Shown piece by piece: positions 26,967 to 36,860 of a stretch of 64,000 nucleotides of DNA; within the stretch, counting starts at the first letter, position 1; each line of letters begins with the position of its first letter. The notes under the pieces were generated by a model, which worked only from the letters and a program-made list of their open reading frames with translations, was not told the origin of the DNA and ran no database searches. Location: positions 1,063,444 through 1,127,443 of the forward strand of contig NC_020812.1 in assembly GCF_000348745.1 (NCBI RefSeq), written 5' to 3'. The DNA comes from Micavibrio aeruginosavorus EPB. GTDB taxonomy: Bacteria; Pseudomonadota; Alphaproteobacteria; Micavibrionales; Micavibrionaceae. A program made the position numbers and the translations under genes.

Positions 26967-28211
26967 ATGAGCAAAACAATTACGCAACGCCGCGTGGTCG
27001 TGACCGGCCTGGGCGTCATTTCCTGCATCGGTAATTCCACAACGGAAGTTCTGGAATCCTTGAAGGCTGGTAAATCCGGTATTACGTTTTCGCAAGATTA
27101 CGCCGATCGTGGTTTCCGCAGCCAGGTGTGGGGCAAGCCCGAGGTCGATTTTGAAGCATTGATCGACCGCAAGCTGCGCCGCTTTATGGGCGATGCCGCG
27201 GGCTATGTGCATTTGTCGATGGAACAGGCGATTGCCGATTCCGGTCTGACCAAGGAGATGATCAGCAACCCGCGCACCGGCATTATCGTCGGGTCGGGCG
27301 GGGCGTCTGGCCGGAACCAGGTTGAATCGGCCGATATCGCGCGCAATTCCGCACCGAAACGTGTGGGGCCGTATATGGTGACGCGTTGCATGGGGTCCAC
27401 CACATCGGCGACCGCTGCGACCAATTTTGAAATCAAGGGCGTGAACTACTCCATTTCGTCCGCGTGCTCGACCTCTGCGCATTGCATCGGTAATGCGGCC
27501 GAGATGATTCAGTGGGGCAAGCAGGACATTATGTTCGCCGGTGGTGCCGAGGAACTGGATTGGACCATGTCTGTCCTGTTCGATGCCATGGGTGCGATGT
27601 CGTCCAAATATAACGACCGTGCCGCAACCGCGTCCCGCGCCTATGACAAAAACCGCGATGGTTTTGTGATTGCCGGCGGTGGTGCGGTTCTGGTTCTGGA
27701 AGAACTGGAGCATGCCAAGGCCCGCGGTGCGAAGATTTACTGCGAATTGACGGGCTATGGCGCCACGTCCGACGGTGCCGACATGGTCGCGCCGAGCGGT
27801 GAAGGCGCATTGCGTTGCATGAAGCTGGCATTGGAAACGGTCGATGGGCCTATTACCTATATCAACAGCCACGGAACCAGCACGCCGGTTGGTGACATCA
27901 CCGAATTGAACGCGATCCGCGAAGTTTTCGGTGCGCGTGGTGAGAAGGTTCCGGCGATCAGCTCGACCAAATCGATGACGGGCCATTCGCTGGGTGGAAC
28001 CGGAGCGCAGGAAGCGTTGTATTCCATTTTGATGATGAACAATAATTTCATCTGTCCTTCGATCAACATCGAAGAGTTGGATGAGGGTGCAGCGGATGTT
28101 GATATCGTCCGCGAATGCCGTGAAAACGTACAGCATGAAACTGTCCTGTCTAACAGCTTCGGCTTTGGCGGTACGAACTGCACGCTGGCTTTCTCGCGTT
28201 TGAAAGACTAG
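26967..28211 (+). CDS. fabB: 3-oxoacyl-ACP synthase I
   Basis: A condensing enzyme that extends acyl chains with malonyl-ACP and is needed for the unsaturated branch. The 414 residues show the Cys-His-His active site: Cys167 in [12 protein letters not shown], His302 in [11 protein letters not shown] and His340 in [15 protein letters not shown]. Pairing with fabA identifies it as FabB rather than FabF. Confidence 0.96.
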   Translation: MSKTITQRRVVVTGLGVISCIGNSTTEVLESLKAGKSGITFSQDYADRGFRSQVWGKPEVDFEALIDRKLRRFMGDAAGYVHLSMEQAIADSGLTKEMISNPRTGIIVGSGGASGRNQVESADIARNSAPKRVGPYMVTRCMGSTTSATAATNFEIKGVNYSISSACSTSAHCIGNAAEMIQWGKQDIMFAGGAEELDWTMSVLFDAMGAMSSKYNDRAATASRAYDKNRDGFVIAGGGAVLVLEELEHAKARGAKIYCELTGYGATSDGADMVAPSGEGALRCMKLALETVDGPITYINSHGTSTPVGDITELNAIREVFGARGEKVPAISSTKSMTGHSLGGTGAQEALYSILMMNNNFICPSINIEELDEGAADVDIVRECRENVQHETVLSNSFGFGGTNCTLAFSRLKD

Positions 28212-28226
28212 GGGCAGGGTAGCGTT

Positions 28227-29069
28227 ATGACACTGGAAAAAGGTTCTAAATCCAACATTATGGCCGGAAAACGCGGTCTGATCATGGGCGTGGCCAATGA
28301 TCACTCGATCGCGTGGGGCATTGCCAAAACCCTGTATGAACACGGGGCCGATCTGGCTTTTACCTATCAGGGCGATTCACTGAAGAAACGGGTAGAGCCT
28401 TTGGCGAAATCTGTCGGGTCCGATATTTTGCTGGGCTGTGATGTAACGCAGGAAAGTGAAATTGATGCCGTCTGTGCCGGTTTGGGCAAAGTCTGGGACG
28501 GTCTGGATTTTGTCGTGCATGCCGTGGCCTATTCGAACAAGGAAGAATTGAAGGGGCGTTATCTGGATACGTCCTTGGAAAACTTCCTGAACACGATGCA
28601 CATCTCCTGCTACTCCTTCACCTCGGTTATGCGCCGTGCGGCGCCGATGATGCGGAAAGGTGGTTCGGCCATTACGCTGTCCTATTACGGGGCGGAAAAA
28701 GTGATGCCGAATTACAACGTGATGGGCGTGGCCAAGGCCGCGTTGGAAGCATCCGTACGCTATCTGGCCGCCGATCTGGGCCCGGAAGGCATCCGCGTGA
28801 ATGCTGTGTCGGCTGGCCCGATGCGCACATTGGCTGGTTCCGCCATCGGCTCCGCCCGCACCACGTTCAAGTACAACAACATGACCGCGCCGTTGCGCCG
28901 TGGCGTTGAGTTGGAAGAGCTGGGCGGCACGGGCCTGTACCTGCTGTCCGATCTGGGCGGTGCGGTAACGGGTGAAGTCCACTACGTTGATTGTGGTTTC
29001 AATGCTTTGGGCATGCCGCAAAACCTGAACGAAGTTCTGGCCGTGATGGGCGGGAACGCGAAAGAGTAA
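28227..29069 (+). CDS. fabI: enoyl-ACP reductase (NADH)
   Basis: FabI reduces trans-2-enoyl-ACP in the last step of each elongation cycle and is the target of triclosan in other bacteria. The 280-residue SDR protein has the cofactor loop GLIMGVANDHSIAWGIA and the catalytic Tyr163 and Lys170 in PNYNVMGVAKAALE, with the FabI spacing of seven. AGPMRTLAGSAIG follows as expected. It ends the fab operon before a terminator shared with mscL. Confidence 0.96.
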   Translation: MTLEKGSKSNIMAGKRGLIMGVANDHSIAWGIAKTLYEHGADLAFTYQGDSLKKRVEPLAKSVGSDILLGCDVTQESEIDAVCAGLGKVWDGLDFVVHAVAYSNKEELKGRYLDTSLENFLNTMHISCYSFTSVMRRAAPMMRKGGSAITLSYYGAEKVMPNYNVMGVAKAALEASVRYLAADLGPEGIRVNAVSAGPMRTLAGSAIGSARTTFKYNNMTAPLRRGVELEELGGTGLYLLSDLGGAVTGEVHYVDCGFNALGMPQNLNEVLAVMGGNAKE

Positions 29070-29094
29070 GGTTTAAAAGAATCAATGATCAAAG

Positions 29095-29124
29095 AAAAAG
29101 CCCGCCGATTGGCGGGCTTTTTTA
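29095..29124. terminator. bidirectional terminator between fabI and mscL
   Basis: The stem AAAGCCCGCC/GGCGGGCTTT with loop GATT is flanked by A-rich DNA on the left and T-rich DNA on the right. It serves both convergent genes. Confidence 0.92.
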
Positions 29125-29526
29125 TTATTTGTTTTTCAGCAGGTCGCGAATTTCTTCCAGTAACACTTCCTGTTTCGGCGGCGGCGGAGCATCGGCGGCA
29201 CCGGCTTCCTGTTTGCGCTTCAGTGTGTTCATCACCTTAATGATCATAAACATGGCCCAGGCCACGATAACAAAGTTTACAACGGACTGAATGAACAGGC
29301 CGTAGTTCAGCGTTACGGCGGCGGCATTGTCAGTGGCTTCGATCATGGTCCAGCTCAGTTTGCTGAAATCAACCTTGCCCAGAATAACGCCGATCGGCGG
29401 CATAATAACGTCCTTCACCAGGGAATTGGTGATGGACCCAAATGCGGTCCCGATAACGATACCGACGGCCAGGTCGATGACGTTGCCGCGCATGGCGAAT
29501 TCGCGGAATTCATTAATGATTTTCAT
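29125..29526 (-). CDS. mscL: large-conductance mechanosensitive channel
   Basis: A homopentameric inner-membrane channel that opens under membrane tension to release solutes during osmotic downshock. The 133 residues show FREFAMRGNVIDLAVGIVIG (N-terminal helix and TM1, the gating region), then PPIGVILG, TM2 in SVVNFVIVAWAMFMIIK and a C-terminal helical bundle LLEEIRDLLKN. Single gene; it ends against the shared terminator. Confidence 0.96.
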   Translation of the reverse strand: MKIINEFREFAMRGNVIDLAVGIVIGTAFGSITNSLVKDVIMPPIGVILGKVDFSKLSWTMIEATDNAAAVTLNYGLFIQSVVNFVIVAWAMFMIIKVMNTLKRKQEAGAADAPPPPKQEVLLEEIRDLLKNK

Positions 29527-29590
29527 GGGTTATGCTCCTTGTAAATGATCTTGTTCAATCTGTAGCTGTCGAATCATGCAGGTTCAAGAT

Positions 29591-30340
29591 TTAGTGAACG
29601 TGAAACATGGCTTCGCGAATAACGTCCGGCACATCGGTAAACACGGTATCCACGCCCCAACCGCGCAACTTGCGGGCTTCTTGTGCATCGTTGACGGTGT
29701 AGACCATCACGGCTTTTTCCATGTCGATGATTTCTTCGACCATTTCGCGCGTGGCCAATTGCTGGCTGATGTTCACGGACACAACATCCAGATAATCGGC
29801 AATGTCAGCCCAGTTGGGTGGGAGGTCATCATGCCAGAGGAGGAGGCCGCGATACCAATCCGGTGCCATTTCCTGCGCCGTTTCCAAACTGACCAGTTGG
29901 AAGCTGGAAATCAGCAAACGGGAATGATCGTCCCAGATGCGGGAGAGAACATCCAGCGCCACTTCCGCTGTTTCCTTCTCGCGCCCCGGCGTCGGTTTGA
30001 TTTCGAGGTTCAGGCCGAGATTCTTTTGGATGATTACATCCAGCGCATCTTCCAGCGACGGGATTTTTGCCCCGGCAAAGCTTTCACCGAACCAGCTTCC
30101 GGCCTCAAGCTGCTGCAAATCGGCCCATGTGGCGTCGGCAACATTCCCAAAACCATTGGTGGTGCGGTCCAATTGATCGTCATGGAAAATGACCGGAACA
30201 TTGTCCTTGGTCAGCATGACATCCAGCTCAACCCATTCCACGCCCATTTCGGCCGCGGTCAGGATGGATTCAATCGTATTTTCCGGCGCATATCCGCACG
30301 CGCCACGGTGACCGATGATCTTCGGGATTTTCAACGCCAT
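29591..30340 (-). CDS. ugpQ: glycerophosphodiester phosphodiesterase
   Basis: Hydrolyses glycerophosphodiesters from phospholipid turnover to glycerol 3-phosphate and an alcohol. The 249-residue TIM barrel has IIGHRGACGYAPENT (catalytic His and Arg), WVELDVMLTKDNVPVIFHDD (metal-binding Glu/Asp and second catalytic His) and NLEIKPTPGRE. No signal peptide, so it is the cytoplasmic UgpQ-like form. The assignment of the exact symbol is by similarity only. Confidence 0.9.
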   Translation of the reverse strand: MALKIPKIIGHRGACGYAPENTIESILTAAEMGVEWVELDVMLTKDNVPVIFHDDQLDRTTNGFGNVADATWADLQQLEAGSWFGESFAGAKIPSLEDALDVIIQKNLGLNLEIKPTPGREKETAEVALDVLSRIWDDHSRLLISSFQLVSLETAQEMAPDWYRGLLLWHDDLPPNWADIADYLDVVSVNISQQLATREMVEEIIDMEKAVMVYTVNDAQEARKLRGWGVDTVFTDVPDVIREAMFHVH

Positions 30341-30370
30341 GATGTGTCCTGTGTATCAGAAGGGATAAAG

Positions 30371-30408
30371 AAAATTGGATGACCGGGGTAAACCAATCAT
30401 CCAATTTT
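30371..30408 (-). terminator. terminator-like hairpin after pnp
   Basis: Perfect 12-bp arms AAAATTGGATGA and TCATCCAATTTT are separated by 14 bases. It follows the pnp stop on the minus strand and ends in T4. Confidence 0.7.
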
Positions 30409-30429
30409 CAATCATTTATTGGTCAACAC

Positions 30430-32577
30430 TTAACCAGCTTCGCGTTCGCCGCGCGGTTTGCGCTCTTCGATTGCGATTTGTTCGCCGGTTTGTTGGTCAA
30501 CGCGTTTCATGGACAATTTGATTTTGCCGCGATCGTCGAAACCGATCAGCAGAACCTTAACCATGTCGCCTTCTTTCACCACGTCGGTGGTGGCGGCAAC
30601 GCGTTGGGTGGCCAGTTCGGAAATGTGAACCAAACCATCTTTGCCCGGCATGAAGTTGACGAAGGCACCGAAATCGGTGGTCTTCACAACTTTGCCGTCA
30701 TAGATCGCGCCAACTTCCGGGTCATCGGTGATGCCGCGGATAATGCGTACGGCTTCTTCGATGGCTTTCGCGTCGGACGCGGCCACTTTAATCGTGCCAT
30801 CGTCTTCGATGTCGATTTTCGTGCCGGTTTTTTCAACGATTTCACGGATGACTTTACCGCCCGTGCCGATGACTTCGCGAATTTTCTCTTTCGGTACGGT
30901 CAACGTTACGATTTGCGGTGCGTATTCGGACATTTCGGTCCGTGCGCTGGTCAATGCCTTGGCCATTTCGCCCAGGATGTGCAGGCGGCCTTCGCGGGCC
31001 TGTTTCACGGCGATGGTCATGATTTCCTCGGTGATCGAGGTGATCTTGATGTCCATCTGCAGGGCGGTGACGCCCTTTTCCGTACCGGCCACTTTGAAGT
31101 CCATGTCGCCCAGGTGATCTTCATCACCCAGAATGTCGGACAGAACAGCGAAGTCAGAGCCTTCTTTAATCAGGCCCATGGCAATACCCGCGATCGGGCG
31201 TGCCAGCGGAACACCCGCATCCATCATCGCCAGGGACGAACCGCAAACGGACGCCATGGAGGATGAACCGTTGGATTCGGTAATTTCCGACACGTTACGA
31301 ACGGTGTACGGGAATTCCTCAGCCTTCGGCAGCAGCGGGTTGATTGCGCGCCATGCCAGTTTACCGTGACCGATTTCGCGGCGGCCCGGGCTGCTCATGC
31401 GGCCGGCTTCACCAACGGAATAGGGCGGGAAGTTGTAGTGCAGCATGAAACGTTGTTTGTATTCGCCTTCCAGCGCGTCCATGATCTGCTCGTCCTGACC
31501 GGTGCCCAGCGTGGTGACGACCAGTGCCTGGGTTTCGCCGCGGGTGAACAGTGCGGAACCGTGTGCGCGCGGCAGAACACCAACTTCGGCCACGATCGGA
31601 CGAATGGTTTTCGTGTCACGGCCATCGATACGCATGCCTTCTTTCAGGATGCGGCCACGGACCACGTCGGCTTCCAACGTTTTGAACGCGGCGGCGACGG
31701 TTTCCTTGGACAGGTTTTTCTCTTCGGAAACAAATTCCTCAACGGCTTGTTTCTTCAGTTCGCCAACCAGTTCATAACGGGTTTGCTTGATCGGCTCCAG
31801 ATAGGCCTTGGACAGCGGAGCTTCGAATTTTGCCTTCATGGCTTTGGTCATTTCGACCACTTCCGGGCGGGCAACGGGCACATCCCAAGGCTCTTTCGCG
31901 CACATTTCGGCCAGGCCGATAATGTTTTTAATGACGGTCTGGAAGCTGTTCCAGCCGAACATAACCGCGCCGAGCATGACTTCTTCGGACAGTTCCTGGG
32001 CTTCGGATTCAACCATCAGAACGCCTTCGGCGGTACCGGCCACAACCAGATCCAGAACAGAGTTCGTGCGTTCGGACAAGGTCGGGTTCAGAACGTATTG
32101 GCCGTTAACGTAGCCAACGCGTGCGGCGCCAATCGGGCCCATGAACGGGATACCGGAAATGGTCAGAGCAGCGGAAACGCCGATCATTGCGACGATATCC
32201 GGATCGTTTTCCATGTCGTGTGCAACCACGGTGGCGATAACCTGAACTTCGTTCAGGAAGCCTTCCGGGAACAGCGGGCGCACCGGACGGTCGATCAGGC
32301 GGCTAACCAGCACTTCCTTCTCGCTCGGGCGGCCTTCGCGTTTGAAGAAGCCACCCGGGATTTTACCGGCGGCGTATGCTTTTTCCTGATAGTGAACGGA
32401 CAGGGGGAAGAAATCCTGGCCTTCGCGCAAGCTGCGTGCGCCAACAACGGTGCACAGAACGGTCGTGCCGCCCATGGTGGCCATCACGGCACCGTCAGCT
32501 TGACGGGCGATTTTGCCGGTTTCGAGAACGACTTTTTTGCCGCCCAGTTCGAATTCTTTACGGTAGATATTAAACAT
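30430..32577 (-). CDS. pnp: polynucleotide phosphorylase
   Basis: A 3'-5' exoribonuclease of the RNA degradosome that uses phosphate to degrade RNA. The 715 residues contain two RNase PH domains (first from [16 protein letters not shown]; second with GRRDTK-like [10 protein letters not shown] and [19 protein letters not shown]), then a KH domain ([17 protein letters not shown]) and an S1 domain ([28 protein letters not shown]). Length and order are normal. The gene usually follows rpsO directly; here the two are about 5 kb apart. Confidence 0.97.
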   Translation of the reverse strand: MFNIYRKEFELGGKKVVLETGKIARQADGAVMATMGGTTVLCTVVGARSLREGQDFFPLSVHYQEKAYAAGKIPGGFFKREGRPSEKEVLVSRLIDRPVRPLFPEGFLNEVQVIATVVAHDMENDPDIVAMIGVSAALTISGIPFMGPIGAARVGYVNGQYVLNPTLSERTNSVLDLVVAGTAEGVLMVESEAQELSEEVMLGAVMFGWNSFQTVIKNIIGLAEMCAKEPWDVPVARPEVVEMTKAMKAKFEAPLSKAYLEPIKQTRYELVGELKKQAVEEFVSEEKNLSKETVAAAFKTLEADVVRGRILKEGMRIDGRDTKTIRPIVAEVGVLPRAHGSALFTRGETQALVVTTLGTGQDEQIMDALEGEYKQRFMLHYNFPPYSVGEAGRMSSPGRREIGHGKLAWRAINPLLPKAEEFPYTVRNVSEITESNGSSSMASVCGSSLAMMDAGVPLARPIAGIAMGLIKEGSDFAVLSDILGDEDHLGDMDFKVAGTEKGVTALQMDIKITSITEEIMTIAVKQAREGRLHILGEMAKALTSARTEMSEYAPQIVTLTVPKEKIREVIGTGGKVIREIVEKTGTKIDIEDDGTIKVAASDAKAIEEAVRIIRGITDDPEVGAIYDGKVVKTTDFGAFVNFMPGKDGLVHISELATQRVAATTDVVKEGDMVKVLLIGFDDRGKIKLSMKRVDQQTGEQIAIEERKPRGEREAG

Positions 32578-32821
32578 TCAACGTTCCTTTTGTTTAGACT
32601 TCGTGCGCCATACCAGCCCTTGCTGATACGGCGTGTTTGCAGAAAGACGCAATTTTTGCGCGGGGGAGGGGTTCGGTGGACAATAAAAAACAGGGGGTCC
32701 GACGGGGTGGGATAACCTGTGCTTTACAGTCGACCGCACGCCGCCTCCGGACCTTGCGCCAACTGAGCCTTTTAATGCCATGGGGGGCGTGGGAAGTCAA
32801 AGAAAAACAAGGGTTTTTGGC

Positions 32822-32856
32822 CCAAAACCCCCGCCATTTACACCTTTTGGCGGGGG
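32822..32856 (-). terminator. terminator after the metallopeptidase-like gene
   Basis: On the minus strand the stem CCCCCGCCA/TGGCGGGGG is followed by TTTTGGG. It lies 10 bases after the stop at 32866. The rest of the gap 32578-32821 should hold the pnp promoter and leader; I see no further gene in it. Confidence 0.75.
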
Positions 32857-32865
32857 ATATGGCAA

Positions 32866-34245
32866 TTATGGGCGCGGTTGGGGCGCGGCGGCGGTATTTT
32901 TGCCCCGGATCAGCGAATCCAGCATCCCCTGACCGAGCATAAGACCACCAATATACAACTTGCGTTCCAGATCCGGGCGCGGCTTGTCATCAGTGTGCAG
33001 GGCATGACGCCACGTTTCGAGTTGGTTCATCACACCTTGCAACGGAACCTGTCCATGTTTTGCGGCTTCGGCGATTGATCGGGCAAAGGCGTTATGAATG
33101 GCCTGTTTTTCTGTTTTTGATGTCTTGTTCAAAATATCGTCAATCGACGGCGGAACATTGTCCGGGCGTGCGATAACGCGCTCCCGGGTTTCAACCGTGA
33201 CGCGGGCTTTGGCCTGTTCGGTGCGGGCCTTGTATTGATTGACGAAGGCGGAGGATCCTTTGCCCGTGCCCAAATAGGCAACCATTGCGTTGATCTCATC
33301 AGGCTTCAAGGCATGCTTGCGGGTAATGTCCGCGGCAATGCGGCCAATGTCGTTGAGGGTGTAGGATTTCAGCGTCTTGGACCCGACGGAACGAATATGG
33401 GCCATCGCGGCGTCATGCCCCGGCGTCGTGTAATAAATGGCCGCCGTGTAAAATTCCGCATCGGATTCACGGCGATAAATCGACATCATTTCCGGTGCTT
33501 TCCACCGTGAACTGACGGCGCGGATGTCTGCTGTCTGTTGCATGATGGCTTGGTCGCCCTGTGCGGCCATGGTCAATGTGGCGGCAACGTCGGCAAACAT
33601 TTCGGATTGATGGATGGCCAGCGCGCGTTCAAACGCGGCGTCTTTGTGGATTTTCTTGCGCTCAATAACAAATTCCGGATCCAGGCAGTGCCACACTTCA
33701 TGCCAGACGCTGCGCTTCATCATCGCGTATGGGCCGGGATTAATGGTGGGTTTCAGGCGGTATTTACCGGCCTCACCAATCCATTTTTCGACCAGGCTCT
33801 GCGACGACAAATCTGCATTCTCTGCAATCACGGCGCATTTTTTGTGGTCGTCCAGATGGAAGGCCTGCGGGTTCAGGCTGGTTGGGCCGTAACTTGATCC
33901 CATGCCCAGACGGATCGACGAAAATTTCTTATGTGGCAGACCCGGCACAATGCTCTGCATGTAATAAAACAGGCGTCGTTCATAAGGGATCGGTTCGCTG
34001 CGGGTTTGAAGTCTGACGTAGTCGTTGTTGATAATCAAAACCTGGGGCAGGCGGGATTGCGTTTTTGCGTAGGCGTTGGCCTGATCCTGAATGTCATCCA
34101 AAATGGTGGTCAGGGTTGTTGTGCCGGATGGGCGCGTATCGGCATCGGCCGCTTCCGGGCCAAATCCGGCGGCCGCCATGAAAACAATCGACATGCTGCC
34201 CAAGGTTCGGCGCAGGCTTTTCAAAGCCTTGGATGATGGCTGCAT
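32866..34245 (-). CDS. exported HExxH protein, putative zinc metallopeptidase
   Basis: A 459-residue protein with an N-terminal signal sequence (about residues 10-35, LGSMSIVFMAAAGFGPEAADA). The centre contains the zinc motif WHEVWHCLD (His182, Glu183, His186), followed 29 residues later by SEMFADVAATLTMA, where Glu215 could be the third ligand as in gluzincins. The C-terminal half is helical and of unknown fold. The motif, spacing and export signal together suggest a periplasmic or secreted protease, but I recognise no specific family. It is a single-gene unit with its own terminator. Confidence 0.65.
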   Translation of the reverse strand: MQPSSKALKSLRRTLGSMSIVFMAAAGFGPEAADADTRPSGTTTLTTILDDIQDQANAYAKTQSRLPQVLIINNDYVRLQTRSEPIPYERRLFYYMQSIVPGLPHKKFSSIRLGMGSSYGPTSLNPQAFHLDDHKKCAVIAENADLSSQSLVEKWIGEAGKYRLKPTINPGPYAMMKRSVWHEVWHCLDPEFVIERKKIHKDAAFERALAIHQSEMFADVAATLTMAAQGDQAIMQQTADIRAVSSRWKAPEMMSIYRRESDAEFYTAAIYYTTPGHDAAMAHIRSVGSKTLKSYTLNDIGRIAADITRKHALKPDEINAMVAYLGTGKGSSAFVNQYKARTEQAKARVTVETRERVIARPDNVPPSIDDILNKTSKTEKQAIHNAFARSIAEAAKHGQVPLQGVMNQLETWRHALHTDDKPRPDLERKLYIGGLMLGQGMLDSLIRGKNTAAAPQPRP

Positions 34246-34371
34246 TGTACGCTCCCTGTATTCTTTTTATGATTTGGACCAAAAGTGTTATATAAAAATG
34301 GCCACCATGTCATGGTTTTATGACATCTCTTTGATTTTCCTGATTTTTCTCGCCAGATAAGGGGATAACAC

Positions 34372-35007
34372 ATGAACACGCTCGTCTTGCTCCGCCACGG
34401 TCAAAGCCAATGGAACTTGGAAAATCGTTTTACCGGATTTCATGATATCGACCTGAGTGATCTGGGCCGGGAAGAGGCGCGTCAGGCGGGCCTGCGTCTG
34501 AAATCCGCCGGGATCAAATTTGATCAGGTGTTCACCAGTACGCTGCAACGCGCTTATCACACGGCGGAAATTGCGCTGGAGAATGCGGGGCAGGCCGATT
34601 TGTTAAACACCATGATCCGTCACGACGATCTGCGCGAACGCGATTACGGCGATCTGACCGGATTGAACAAGGATGAAACCCGCGCCAAATTCGGCGATGA
34701 ACAGGTGCATATCTGGCGTCGGTCTTATGACGTGAACCCGCCGGGTGGGGAGTCGTTGCAGGACGTCGTCGAAAACCGCGTGCGCCCTTATTATACGGCA
34801 AACATTAAGCCGTTGGTCGATGGCGGGAAAAACGTCCTGATTGCCGCCCACGGCAATTCATTGCGCGGTATCCTGATCGTTCTGGGCGCCGAAACGCCGG
34901 ACACCATCAACGCCGCCGAAATGGAAACGGGCGTGCCGTTGGTATTTGAACTGGAGAACGGCAAAATCCTGCGTCGTTATGCGTTGAAAGACGCGTTGGC
35001 CGCTTAA
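34372..35007 (+). CDS. gpmA: 2,3-bisphosphoglycerate-dependent phosphoglycerate mutase
   Basis: Interconverts 3- and 2-phosphoglycerate in glycolysis and gluconeogenesis. The 211 residues carry LLRHGQSQWN with the phosphohistidine, FTGFHDIDLSDLGREEA, and LIAAHGNSLRG with the second histidine. It is slightly shorter than E. coli GpmA, like many alphaproteobacterial forms. Its stop overlaps the stop of the convergent acyl-CoA dehydrogenase gene by four bases. Confidence 0.94.
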   Translation: MNTLVLLRHGQSQWNLENRFTGFHDIDLSDLGREEARQAGLRLKSAGIKFDQVFTSTLQRAYHTAEIALENAGQADLLNTMIRHDDLRERDYGDLTGLNKDETRAKFGDEQVHIWRRSYDVNPPGGESLQDVVENRVRPYYTANIKPLVDGGKNVLIAAHGNSLRGILIVLGAETPDTINAAEMETGVPLVFELENGKILRRYALKDALAA

Positions 35008-36758
35008 TTCGGCGCTGGCCCGTTTGGTCCGGTTTTCTTGACCGGTGTTGGGGCGGGCGAAACAACGCCGCGCACAAGGCGGTTGAAATCATCGGCCAGC
35101 GTGTCAACATTGTAACCCGCTTGCTTAACCTGGCTGAACATCGTTTCGGCCAGTTTTTGCAGGGCCAGCGTTTTCGTGCTGTCGTTGTGATGTTTCATTT
35201 CCCACGCGGCATCGCGCGCCATCAAGGCATAGGTCAGAATATCGGCGGCCGCATCCAGAATGTCATCCGCGACAAATTCTGCCGTTTGCGGATTTTTGAC
35301 CAGATCGCCCATCATGCCCGCAATCTCGGCGCTTTTGCGTTTCAGCAAGGCCCGTTCGGTTTTCATCTCTGACGGCAGGGCTTTGGCAAGGGCGTTCAGG
35401 TTTTTGATGAAGCTTTCCGCGCCCTTTTCCGGGCCCAGGATTACGCGGGTCAATTCCAGTGCCTGAATTTGGCGCGGGCCTTCCCACACTTGCAAAACCA
35501 ACGCATCACGCATCAGCCGTTCGGTCGGCCAATCGGCGGTATACCCATTGCCACCGACCATTTGTACGGCGGTGTTGGCGGATTTTACGGCCAGATCGGC
35601 GGTGCGGTATTTGGCAATGGCCGTGACCATACGCATCCAGCTATGCGCGGTGGGGTCGTTGCCCTGTGATACATCAAAACTGTGTGCCGCTTCGAAGGCG
35701 AGGGCGCAGGCCGCCATCCAATCCACGCTCATCCCGATCATGTGTTTCTGGTTCATCGGGCGGTCGGACAGGGCTTTGCCGAATGTTTCGCGGTTATCCA
35801 TCCAGCATCGCACCTCCAGCAAGGCGCGATGCGCGACACCAGCGGCGGACATGGCGTTGTGGACGCGGCTGTAACCAAGGGCCTCCATCATCACGCGCAA
35901 GCCATGCGGCGGCGGGACCAGTTCGACGGCATACGTATCGTCCAGCAACAATTCCGCCGTGGCCAGTGCCCGCGTGCCGAGTTTTTCCTTCAGTTTGGTC
36001 ACGTGATAGGAATTGGGCTTGGTCCAGTCCTTGTCAACATGGCTGGGCACCAGATACAGGCCTAGCCCCTTGGCCCCCGTTGTGCCCTCGGCGCGGGCCG
36101 TGGCCACGGCGAGGCCGGAGGAGGCGTTGGACGCAAACCATTTCTGCCCATTCAGGCGGTATGACCCGTCAAAATGCTTGCGCGCGGTTGTTGTGGTGTT
36201 GGCCACGTCGCTGCCGCTGTGTTTTTCCGTGGCCCATGTGCCGCCGGTTTTGGCCAGCCCATCCATCCGCGTGGATTCATGCAGGAAGCGTTTTTTTACA
36301 TCGTCACTGCCGTATTTGTTCACCACATACGCAACGGCTCCGGTCATGGTGACGGGGCAGTGGGTGGAAATATCCGTTTGCGACAGCAGGTAGCCCATGA
36401 CGAAGGACAGGCTGTGCGGTTCCGGATTTTTGTCCTGAAAGGCGAGGCCGATCACGCCGCGGCGGTAAATTTCGATCTGTGCGTCTTCATAGGCCGGGTT
36501 GAACACGACGCGGCCCGTGCGTTCGCCGGGTTTTCCGGCGGGGATGATGTCATGCGCCAGCTTCGGCGGGGCGTGGCGGTCGCTATATTCCGCTTGCACA
36601 TCCAGTTCGTTGCCAACCCATGCGCCCAGATCGGTCAGGCGGCCATTCTGGCGTTTCAGCATTTGCGGGTTCGTACGTTCCAGGAAATATTTTACGTTCT
36701 GATCCAGCGCATAAAAATTCAAACCCCGCACAACCGGGGGCATGGTGTTGGATGCCAT
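35004..36758 (-). CDS. acyl-CoA dehydrogenase family protein
   Basis: A 584-residue flavoenzyme expected to oxidise acyl-CoA at the alpha-beta bond using FAD. The N-terminal helices end at GYLLSQTDISTHCPVTMTG; the beta domain shows GGTWATEKHSGSDVANTTT and YRLNGQKWFASNA; the C-terminal domain has VQMVGGNGYTADWPTERLMRD and the catalytic Glu in LQVWEGPRQIQ. The size and N-terminal extension fit the AidB/FadE-like group. The ATG at 36758 follows GAGAGG; a GTG three codons upstream is possible. Confidence 0.88.
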   Translation of the reverse strand: MASNTMPPVVRGLNFYALDQNVKYFLERTNPQMLKRQNGRLTDLGAWVGNELDVQAEYSDRHAPPKLAHDIIPAGKPGERTGRVVFNPAYEDAQIEIYRRGVIGLAFQDKNPEPHSLSFVMGYLLSQTDISTHCPVTMTGAVAYVVNKYGSDDVKKRFLHESTRMDGLAKTGGTWATEKHSGSDVANTTTTARKHFDGSYRLNGQKWFASNASSGLAVATARAEGTTGAKGLGLYLVPSHVDKDWTKPNSYHVTKLKEKLGTRALATAELLLDDTYAVELVPPPHGLRVMMEALGYSRVHNAMSAAGVAHRALLEVRCWMDNRETFGKALSDRPMNQKHMIGMSVDWMAACALAFEAAHSFDVSQGNDPTAHSWMRMVTAIAKYRTADLAVKSANTAVQMVGGNGYTADWPTERLMRDALVLQVWEGPRQIQALELTRVILGPEKGAESFIKNLNALAKALPSEMKTERALLKRKSAEIAGMMGDLVKNPQTAEFVADDILDAAADILTYALMARDAAWEMKHHNDSTKTLALQKLAETMFSQVKQAGYNVDTLADDFNRLVRGVVSPAPTPVKKTGPNGPAPN

Positions 36759-36860
36759 GACGACCACCTCTCTGCCTATCCATTATAGCCCCTTTCCGGG
36801 GTCTTATTGATCAAATATGGCGTTATTCTTCATGGATAGGCAGGGGAATGCAACCCGGTT

